From Pyrenula massariospora (Eukaryota; Ascomycota; Eurotiomycetes; Pyrenulales; Pyrenulaceae), in NCBI GenBank assembly GCA_021030905.1, contig JAGFMI010000002.1:248001-312000 (forward strand): a DNA stretch of 64,000 bases, given 5' to 3'. Shown piece by piece: positions 56,459 through 64,000 of this stretch (within the stretch, counting starts at the first letter, position 1; each line of letters begins with the position of its first letter). Under the pieces are notes generated by a model. It had not been told where the DNA came from and searched no databases. It saw only the letters and a list, made by a program, of their open reading frames with translations. The position numbers and the translations under genes are program-made.

Positions 56459-56789
56459 CTAGTCCAAATCGCTGTCCCGGTCATCTTCTTCGTCTTCCCC
56501 GCCGCCCATGGCCCGATCCATGATTTCCTTCACCCTGCGCTTAATCTCTTCGACCTTGTTCTCCCTGACCAAGCAAGTCTTGTCATCAATATCCTCGATG
56601 ATGTATTCATGATTTGACTCTTCGTTGATCTTCCGAATCATGGCCATCTGAGGAGGATCACACTGGATCAAGGCACCTGACCAGTCATTAGTAGAACACT
56701 CGCAGGACCGTCATATGAAGCCAAGCTGGCTAGCTTCATCTACGTGGTTGGATCGCAGCAGATGACGCACCCTTCTTAGCTTTAGGCAT
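56459..56789 (-). CDS. TFB5: TFIIH subunit Tfb5 (TTDA)
   Basis: Two exons, 56771-56789 and 56459-56676, across a 94-bp intron (GTGCGT...GGTCAG), giving 78 aa. Known: smallest TFIIH core subunit, stabilises the complex and is needed for nucleotide-excision repair. The 19-base first exon encodes MPKAKK plus one base; splicing gives MPKAKKGALIQCDPPQMAMI, the family's N-terminus, followed by NHEYIIEDIDDKTCLVREN and an amphipathic helix EEIKRRVKEIMDR. The acidic tail GGGEDEEDDRDSDLD is typical of fungal versions. Without the first exon there is no start codon (the long frame opens at a TTG). Small size fits the family (about 70-75 aa). Confidence 0.92.
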
Positions 56790-57439
56790 TTTGACTGGTC
56801 ACCTCCTTTCCTCTTGCTACAGAATTCTCAGTTACGAATCAGTAGATCTCAAATCTCGGCGATCATGTAAAGAGAAGCTGGAATCAATCTTGGAGATCTT
56901 CAGGGGAGCCTGAAAGGATGTTTTCTTGGCGATCTCTGGTCCAACCAGTGCAAGTGACTTCCGGCTCACGTTACAGAAAGGGCCCGGCTAGGAAAGGACG
57001 ATGTTTCATGGCCAAGCAGCGACCGCTGTGTCCAGGCTGCTCCGTGGGTTATTGGTGGACGTGCAGCGGTGGCTTGACGTGGGAGCGAAACGTTTTGCGC
57101 CACTGCCGTCGCGTCTACTGGGATCTTCGGGGTGACGGAGGGTTAGTGGGCGAGGGCGCCGTCTGATGGGCGTATCTGACTGGCTGCGGCTTCCCCGCGT
57201 AACGCCTGGCCTCCTTGACTCGTTCTTCTTCAAATCACTTCGCGACTGCCTCTTTGGAGTCTTCGCACCGCGCAAAATGTCACCAGGATGGCAGCCGACA
57301 ACCTTCACGCCGGCTTCACTACCCGCAGTAGTCATGACATGTCTAAAATCATGTCGTCCGCCCACAATGTCTTTCTCTCCTCAATTCCCACTGCAGCCTA
57401 CTTCTGTTCTCGGTCTGTCTCTTTTCTTTCGGCACAGCC
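56790..57439. other. divergent promoter region
   Basis: 650 bp between TFB5 and the GH76 gene. No gene seen; GC-rich in the middle. Confidence 0.6.
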
Positions 57440-58738
57440 ATGGCCTTCATTTCCTTCATAGTCGCTCTTTTGACCGCTCAGACTTTGGCAATTGATCTGG
57501 ATTTGAGTCGCACCGATTCTATTCGCAGTGCAGCTAGAACTGCAGCATTTGGCCTTCAGACTATTTACAATGGCAACCAGACCGGAGGCGTCCTTGGAAA
57601 ATTTCCTTTTCCTCCGTACTATTGGTGGGAATCAGGAGCGGCTTGGGGTGGCATGGTGAATTATTGGCATTTCACCGGAGACAGCACTTGGAACGACGTG
57701 ACGTACAACGCTATGGTCTCGCAAATTTCTCAATACAACGATTTCATGATGCCGGCCGAACATTTCGATCTTGTGAGTAGTGTGGTTTTCATATTACACC
57801 ACCAAGCTCATATCTGCTAGGGCAACGACGATCAGGGTTTCTGGGCGCTTGCGGCCATGTCTGCCGCCGAGTATGGCTTCCCAGAACCACCAACCTCGTA
57901 TCCAACTTGGCTTGAAATTTGCTCCAATGTGTTCAACGATTACATCACCCGCTGGCAGCAGGGGGACACTTGCGGAGGTGGTCTCAAATGGCAGATCTAT
58001 CCAGAGAATCAGGGCTACAACTATAAGAACGCCATATCCAATGGGGCCTTCTTTCAGCTCGGCGCTCGTCTCGCCCGAATGACCGGCAATCAAACTTATG
58101 TCGATTGGGCGAACAAAGTCTACGATTGGACTACCCAGATCGGACTTATTGATGGCTCTTACAATGTTTACGATGGATCGGACGAGACTATCAATTGCAC
58201 AGGAATCGACCACACACAGTGGTCCTACAATGTTGCCATGTTCATGTATGGTTCGGCTGTGATGTACAACCACACCAACGGCACTGAGCTGTGGACCTCA
58301 AGAACGACAGGGTTCCTTGATGCTGCCACTAGATTTTTCTCACCGTATCCCAACGCAACCAACGTTATGTTCGAAGCTGCTTGTGAACGCGAAGGCACTT
58401 GCAACACCGATCAATACAGTCAAAAAGCGTACATGTCTCGTTGGCTCGCTGGAACGAGCATTGTCGCTCCCTACACCAAAGGCCGGATCGGCTCGCTGCT
58501 TCAGACATCTGCTCTTGCCGCATCTGCCTCCTGTACGGGCTTTAACAACAACACTTGTGGCATGAGATGGTATACTGAAGGATTTGATAATACGTACGGC
58601 TTGGGCCAGCAGATGAGCGCAATGGAGGTCATGTACGCGCTCCTAGCAAATGAGACAAGCCCTCCGGGAAGTGAAAAGCGTTGGCTGTCTAACAAAACAA
58701 AGACACCATTCGCCCTAAAGAGCCCGAAGTATAGATGA
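57440..58738 (+). CDS. GH76 endo-alpha-1,6-mannanase (Dfg5/Dcw1 family)
   Basis: Two exons, 57440-57772 and 57821-58738 (48-bp intron, GTGAGT...GCTAG), giving 416 aa. Known: Dfg5/Dcw1 enzymes act on mannan and help link GPI proteins to the wall. Seen: signal peptide at residues 1-17; LDLSRTDSIRSAARTAAFGL; PYYWWESGAAWGGMVNYWHF; the catalytic Asp pair in GNDDQGFWAL directly after the intron; and TCGGGLKWQIYPENQGYNYK, ISNGAFFQLGARLAR, YDGSDETINC, QWSYNVAMFMYG and a final CGMRWY block. It has many N-glycosylation sites. Unlike yeast Dfg5/Dcw1 it ends (FALKSPKYR) without a hydrophobic GPI signal, so it is probably released or a further exon is missing. Confidence 0.92.
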
Positions 58739-60246
58739 TGACTGCTGTGCGACATGCCGTCATGAAATGCACTTCGAGGAGTCTGCCACTTTGGTTGTGC
58801 ATTTCCAGTGCCTCGATAACCACAGAGCATACTTCTGGTCACGTTTCTGTTTTGGTCTTGGCGCATCTACAAGTGCATTAATGTGGCGTTTGGGGCACCG
58901 TTGCAAGGAGAAAATTCGGCTACAAATCTTTTCTGTCTTATTCAAGAGCGAGATGTCTAGCGAGACATCCAATTTACTTCTTCTTCTTCAAGATCGTACA
59001 TAGTTTGACAGTGTGTGCTGATCCTCTGGCCTCGTTTCCTTACATGCTGAGCCAAAACACCGGCGATACTTACATGCCCTCTGCGCTTGTGAATGCTTCG
59101 GTGTTGGATAATGAAATTATTGGAAGCAATCCGCAGCTCCGCTGTCCATAATACCTTACCACCTCAATATATACCTTCTTGGGGCATCGCACCGTCACTT
59201 TACTCCTGCCATATTATAGGGGCATTATTGTCAACACCAAGCCGCTTTACATCTTTGAGGATGTAACGGACTGGGCACCTGTAAAGTATCAAAGAGTTCC
59301 AGAATACCTTATCAGCAGTGTATTACCTCCATAGAAATCCATTATACACCATATCCAGCTAGCTGCTTCGCATAGTTGGTAACAGACTCACAAACCAGCA
59401 CGAATAGATGCCTTACTTGATATAGGTTATTCGATAGTACGCTAGGTACACAATCAAAAAATCCGCGAAACGTATCCAATACACAGTTCATGTGCAGGTG
59501 GGTGAAGGAGTGTCGGCCTCTGTGCCCGGCACAAGTCACGCGACCGGGGGCGAGGTTCAGAAATCGTGGCCGATCGATGCTAGGTATCAGAACTCGTGGC
59601 ACGTTCAATATACCCCGGACGGGCGCCAGAGCTCACAGTCAGATGCGCCACGACTTCTGACACCCAGCTGGGGGCCAGTCTTGATCGGCCTCTTGGGGGG
59701 GACCTAATCTTTCAATTTTGCGGCATTTGCACACTTAAAGTTTCCGTCTTACCGTTTAATCCATTCTACTTCCCTGTTTCATTCACACTGGTTCGCTGAA
59801 GGAAAACTGATTTCTGGTCATCAGAGCAAGTTCTTTCCCATTATCTTTTTCGACAAATAGGATCCAGGTGAATACCCGGAATGGCTGTCAATGTAATTTG
59901 ATGCCGACGCATAATTTCTCGCTTTGTAAGGCAATATTGTCGCTTGACCAGGGCAAGGTAGATTTGGTAAGTCCAAGGAACCATGGTCCTTGTTTTTAAA
60001 ATCGGTCGGATTGCAGAGCTTTTCTCAGGAACCACAAAAGCTAAAGCAGAGCCTCTTTTAATATTGTGCAAAATTCAAAGGGCCGTAAGTATAAGAAACC
60101 TCGCTGTTTCTCCCTTTTCTGTTCATCGAAGACTGCAATACAACCACTGCATAACTTTTCTCTAGCGTTTCCTTTCTAAATCTGGGCTGTACAAAATCCA
60201 TTCAAAGCGGCAAATCCAAGTGATCCTTCTTCGAATAACCTTCGCG
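58739..60246. other. intergenic region with an inverted-repeat element
   Basis: 1.5 kb without a gene; contains copy B of the short inverted-repeat element near 59.6 kb. Confidence 0.6.
59554..59668. mobile_element. short inverted-repeat element (MITE-like), copy B
   Basis: Three related units: GGTTCAGAAATCGTGGC at 59554-59570, GGTATCAGAACTCGTGGC at 59583-59600, and the inverted GCCACGACTTCTGACACCC at 59647-59665. Inner sequence next to the last unit (GTGGCGCATC on the minus strand) also matches copy A next to its left arm (43.83 kb), so the two are homologous and in opposite orientation. Confidence 0.5.
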
Positions 60247-61092
60247 ATGCGTTGCCTCCGCATGATTTCGAAGATGCTCCTGTCATCCAGCCTGGCCATG
60301 GTTTCTGCGTCCCCAATGCCTAACCCCTCTCACCTCGACAGCAATGCAACACCTACCTCAGCTCTGCCACCGGATTTTACGACCTCAATCCCGATGCCAA
60401 CGTCACCCATGCATCAGGTCCCTCTCCCGTCAATATTCCAACATCTCTATCTTACCGAAGGTGGGGAAGGCCCCCCTTTCGCCAAACTCTTGAACGCTCT
60501 CGAGGTCGATGGCTTCTACATCGCACCCAACAGCCTCTGGCACAAGTTCGATGATGCCCTCGCCGAACTATACTACGAGCTCTATGCCATGCTAAGCCGA
60601 GCATCTCTTTTCCCTGATGCTGACGCCTCCGTTAGGCGCATTCTGACCGAATTCTACCATACTACATGTATCCCCAACTGCGTCGCCCTCGGGCCCCGGG
60701 TCTGCAGTCCGGAGGACTTGCCGGAGATAGGTTGCACAAAGTTTCTATACCATGCCATCATTGGTTATCCCATTACAACTCTTGAAAGGAGGGTCGATTA
60801 CGGGCCACCGGATGATTACCCACTGTGGCAGGCCCTCGAGATTGCGGCACGTGACTTCGACACCCTGTCCGAAAAGGAAGTCTTGCCCGACGATCCACGC
60901 TTCAAGGAGATCCTTGAGGACTTCATGCAGGCCATTCGTGCTATTGGTTCAGACGACATCCTGCATCACAATGATGTCGCTAAGCGGAATGAGCATCAAA
61001 TGTCCACGAACGCCACGTCCTCACTTAACTCTGCTAACCGCGCCTTTCCAAATCTACTTAAAGACAAGGTGGTCAACGTCCCCTCGGCCTAA
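60247..61092 (+). CDS. secreted protein, unknown
   Basis: Single exon, 281 aa from ATG 60247; an upstream in-frame GTG is not used. The N-terminus MRCLRMISKMLLSSSLAMVS followed by ASPMP is a signal peptide with a likely cut after SAS. A low-complexity Ser/Thr/Pro stretch follows (residues 25-65), then a folded region: LTEGGEGPPFAKLLNALEVD, FYIAPNSLWHKFDDALAELY, a Cys cluster (CIPNCVALGPRVCSPEDL, EIGCTKF), and EILEDFMQAIRAIGSDDILH. Four or five Cys would permit disulfides. No catalytic motif or known family. Probably extracellular; effector-like or enzyme of unknown family. Confidence 0.7.
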   Translation: MRCLRMISKMLLSSSLAMVSASPMPNPSHLDSNATPTSALPPDFTTSIPMPTSPMHQVPLPSIFQHLYLTEGGEGPPFAKLLNALEVDGFYIAPNSLWHKFDDALAELYYELYAMLSRASLFPDADASVRRILTEFYHTTCIPNCVALGPRVCSPEDLPEIGCTKFLYHAIIGYPITTLERRVDYGPPDDYPLWQALEIAARDFDTLSEKEVLPDDPRFKEILEDFMQAIRAIGSDDILHHNDVAKRNEHQMSTNATSSLNSANRAFPNLLKDKVVNVPSA

Positions 61093-62550
61093 GTTACATT
61101 AAACGCGACGACAATTTCGATGGTGGAGAACAGCCACTAGGTGGTTAAGATATTTTTCTTTCGGCTGTGGGTTTCGGATTTTGCTACGGGCGAGCTTCGA
61201 GTTGCTTGGTGGTTGTAGGGGAGCTGTTAAAATCAAAATTGTAGCTTAGTCTTTTCGTCTTCCTCTCTTTTCAAGCTCTTGGCCTCCCTGCTCCGCTCCC
61301 TTTCATAGATCCAAAGCTTTAGAAAACTCAGATTTAAACCCTCCGTCTTCCACTCTTTTGCTAACTCGGGCGTCGTTTCCACCAGCAATCCTGTAGGCAT
61401 CTCACAGACTCCACAGCTGTTCAGACCTTTCTCCCGAGAAACCAGTATTCGACTCCCCCTCACCTCCCCTTCCCCGCCGGCGCCTTCACCATAATTCTCC
61501 ACATGATATCGACAGGCATCCCGTCACTTGCCTCGTCTCGGCGTAATCTTCCCTCTCTCACACACAAGCCAAGCAACACACTCCCGAACACAATAAATAG
61601 ATCTGTCCATGTCTCCTCCAGAGCCAGCGAACGATCCATGTGCCCATCATCCGCAGAGCCCGAACCGTTCTTGTGAATGCACCATCTAGTCCTAAACCAG
61701 GAGAGAACATGCCCGCCGTCCCTCTGCGAGAGGCGTTCTTGCGTGCGCCATCACACGTTGAACCGAGAAGTGTTCGCGCAAGCCTGGACGCGCCAGTCCG
61801 CAGGACCTGGAGCATGACACCGATCTACCACGTCGTATGGCGTCGTAGGAGACTGTGACAGCGAGGGAACGTGAGTGTACCTGCCTGCGTGGCAATGTAG
61901 AAGGAGGCATACAATGCAGCACGCTGACATCGGGCTGAGGTACTATTTTAGAGAGATTCTATATGATAAGCTGTGTGCCTGAGGGCTTAGGAGTTATGGA
62001 TGGTTTGTGCTACCAGGATATAGACGTCCTGACGAGTGAGAACAGTGTAAAAATTCCGCAAGTCTGCCGGCTGAACTAAAGCATCCGCTTCTCTCCATTG
62101 ATTATGCCCTATGGGGTGTTGAGATACTGGGTCGTGACTTTTCTTTGCACGTGCTGGATATTACCTGCTAATCTAGATAAGACTGGTGATAGGATTCAAT
62201 CAGCCGCATCAAGCTTGTAATCTGTTCTTTCCTCCGGGAAACCTCTGAAGTTTCAAAAACCTCAGTACCTGGACGCTAGCTTTCATCTGACGCACCACTT
62301 CATGCTTTTGCAGATCTGGCTGTTGCAACAACCTGTAAGCCGAAGGAGAAGAGACCTTGCTAAAAGAGGGGAAAGTATGGGAAGGCAGCCGCGAGACCGG
62401 GAAGGAAAAAATCACTTCGGCCAAGGGCATTTTAGCTTGCAGGTCGGCATAATAAACCCATACATATGTTGGATACGATCCTTATGCAGACTATTCGGCA
62501 TTGTGTTGATAGGGAAGGATTGTAGGTTTGATGGCATCTATATATATCAT
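61093..62550. other. intergenic region
   Basis: 1.45 kb with only short conflicting frames; no gene, repeat or RNA recognised. Confidence 0.55.
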
Positions 62551-63554
62551 CTATGATTCGCATTCTATGGTGTTGACCAATGTCCCTGTTACATACCACT
62601 GTTAGAATAAGCCGTACACTGAACATTGCGTCCAAATTTGTGGTAGATTGATGCCACTTACCAATCCCTTCAATGAACACTCTCATATCATCTCCATGCT
62701 TTAAAACCACCTTTGGATCCCTCATAGCCCCTATGCCCGGTGGTGTTCCTGTCATGATTACCGTTCCTCTCTCCAAAGTCGTCCCCTGAGACAAAAATGA
62801 CACAGTCTTTTCAATGCCAAAGATCATCTCCTTAGTGTTCGAATCTTGAACTACACTGCCGTTATGGATAGCTTGAATCTTCAGCTTGTGTGGATCCCCT
62901 AAAGCTGCCGGAGATACCAGTGTGGGCCCAATTGGTGCTGCAGAATCAAAGCCTTTGGAGAACGACCATTGACTGTTCTTGAACTGTTGATTCCGAGCGC
63001 TTACATCATTACCACATGTGAAACCGAGTACATAGCTCATAGCGTCTTTCTCGGGGATGTCCCGGCCGTCGCGAGAGATTATGAAGGTTAGCTCAGCTTC
63101 GTAGTCGGATGTGCCGTCTTGCACAAATTTAGGGATAACGATCTTTTGAGGGTGAGAGCCGCATAGAGAGGTTCGCGGCTTCACGAAGAGAACGGGTTCG
63201 TTGGGGATGGGCATGTTAGCTTCTTTGGCGTGGTCGCGATAGTTGAGGCCGAGACAGCGGATGAGTGGAACGTCGCGCACATCAATCGGGGGGAGAAGCT
63301 TAAAGTGAGGGCTCAATTAGCTTTGGTAAAGTACCACAGTATTTAGGGACGTGGGTATAGACCTGGCTAACGGTCATCTGCCTCTCAGTGACGATACCGT
63401 CAAAGACTGACCCATTGATCAAGCGAGCCTTCACATCCTGGTTCTTGACCGTTGCAAGGCCCAAGTCCGGTATGGCTTTGCTGTCGAGCTGACCGAGATG
63501 GACCTGGCCTGTTTCTTTCGCAATGAAACGAATTAGATGGGTCCAGCGAGACAT
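62551..63554 (-). CDS. fumarylacetoacetate-hydrolase-family protein
   Basis: Three exons: 63363-63554, 62662-63298 and 62551-62585 (introns 64 and 76 bp), giving 287 aa. Exon 1 encodes the N-terminal beta domain (MSRWTHLIRFIAKETGQVHL). Exon 2 holds the catalytic fold: CLGLNYRDHAKEANMPIPNE, then PVLFVKPRTSL, a metal site in DYEAELTFII (Asp, Glu, Glu), DVSARNQQF, QWSFSKGFDSAAPIGP, and the TGTPPGIGAM loop. The 35-base exon 3 supplies the final GTLVNTIECES after EGIG. Known: FAH-fold enzymes are hydrolases or decarboxylases of 2-oxo acids (acylpyruvase, oxaloacetate decarboxylase and the like); the fungal type is in meta-cleavage or general catabolism. Substrate not assignable. Without the small last exon the conserved GIGTL end is lost. 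Confidence 0.92.
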
Positions 63555-64000
63555 AATGAAATGAAATAGATGACAAAGAACCTAAGCTCGAAGCACAAAA
63601 TAAATCAAGAGCGCTAAAGTGGAAAGGCTGAGATCGCGATCTGGACAGGCTCCAGAAAATATTTGTGGCTACATATCCGCTGATCGATCAATTGGTTAGG
63701 AAACTCTTTTGTCTAGTGCGGAACATAGTCCGCGCGGGGTGTACGTAGTATTTCGGTAGATATTTTCCCGGATCTGGAAGTGGGAGGGACCATGGAACGT
63801 AGCCGACCATTGACGGATGCTTTTGAAGAGACGAATGGGCACTTTTTGGAGCGATTTGACTTCGATATTGCACAAATTCAAGCAAGAAGATTGTAGTCGG
63901 TTGCAAACATAATTGCGTGCATTGCGGATGGGCAACAATCATGACATGTAGATTGTAGAGAGTCTGCAATGGTTTTGTGAAATTGACTTTCTTCTTGAAG
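63555..64000. other. intergenic, window end
   Basis: Promoter of the FAH-family gene and further sequence; nothing recognised. Confidence 0.55.

Noticed and set aside
60220-60246. GTG start extending the secreted unknown
   Set aside because: Would put charged residues before the signal peptide; the ATG at 60247 gives a proper one.

Overview
The window is nuclear DNA of a filamentous ascomycete (Pezizomycotina). The genes are mostly intron-poor, with introns of about 48-95 bp that follow the fungal pattern: GTRAGT-type donors, a CTAAC/CTAAT-type branch site close to the acceptor, and a YAG end. The gene content is fungal: FIG1, URC4/DUF1688, DUF7702, GH76, TLG1, a Swa2-type auxilin, and GPI-like wall proteins. 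I cannot place it to class with confidence. Most exon joins below were worked out by hand from splice signals plus reading-frame and family continuity.

Layout. 0-4 kb: 3' part of the XRN1 5'-3' exoribonuclease, cut by the window start. 5.7-7.3 kb: ACT-domain protein related to CASTOR-type amino-acid sensors. 8-11.7 kb: two divergently transcribed short-chain dehydrogenases and a seven-helix DUF7702 membrane protein. 13-17 kb: a small secreted protein and the auxilin (UBA, TPR, J domain). 19-22.1 kb: URC4-type uracil-catabolism protein and the Gtr1/RagA GTPase. 22.1-29.2 kb: a 7 kb gene-poor stretch with a decayed FAD-linked oxidoreductase, a diverged 105-bp duplication and a possible tRNA-related repeat. 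29.2-35.3 kb: EXO1, FIG1 and TLG1. 37.2-43.3 kb: a nuclear-type conserved protein, a repeat-bearing GPI-like protein and a membrane-anchored aspartic-protease homologue lacking its first catalytic Asp. 44.9-49.97 kb: an unknown membrane protein, a wall protein with a duplicated Cys module, and a dienoyl-CoA isomerase. 51.4-53.8 kb: an isochorismatase/AlkB fusion. 56.5-63.6 kb: TFB5, a GH76 mannanase, a secreted unknown and an FAH-family hydrolase.

Functional themes. Several genes act on nucleic acids: XRN1 (RNA decay), EXO1 (resection and mismatch repair), TFB5 (TFIIH), and the AlkB-like half of the fusion. Gtr1 and the ACT-domain protein both fit amino-acid/TORC1 sensing. TLG1 and the auxilin serve clathrin/late-Golgi/endosome traffic. 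GH76, the GPI-like proteins, FIG1 and the aspartic-protease homologue act at the cell surface. They are neighbours on a chromosome, not operons, and I see no secondary-metabolite core enzyme.

The most unusual items are: the isochorismatase/AlkB fusion with Ser at the usual nucleophile position; the twin-module Cys protein with a duplicated leader; a pair of short inverted-repeat elements at 43.8 and 59.6 kb that share ends; and the FAD-oxidoreductase relic. I did not find a clearly new multi-gene system.
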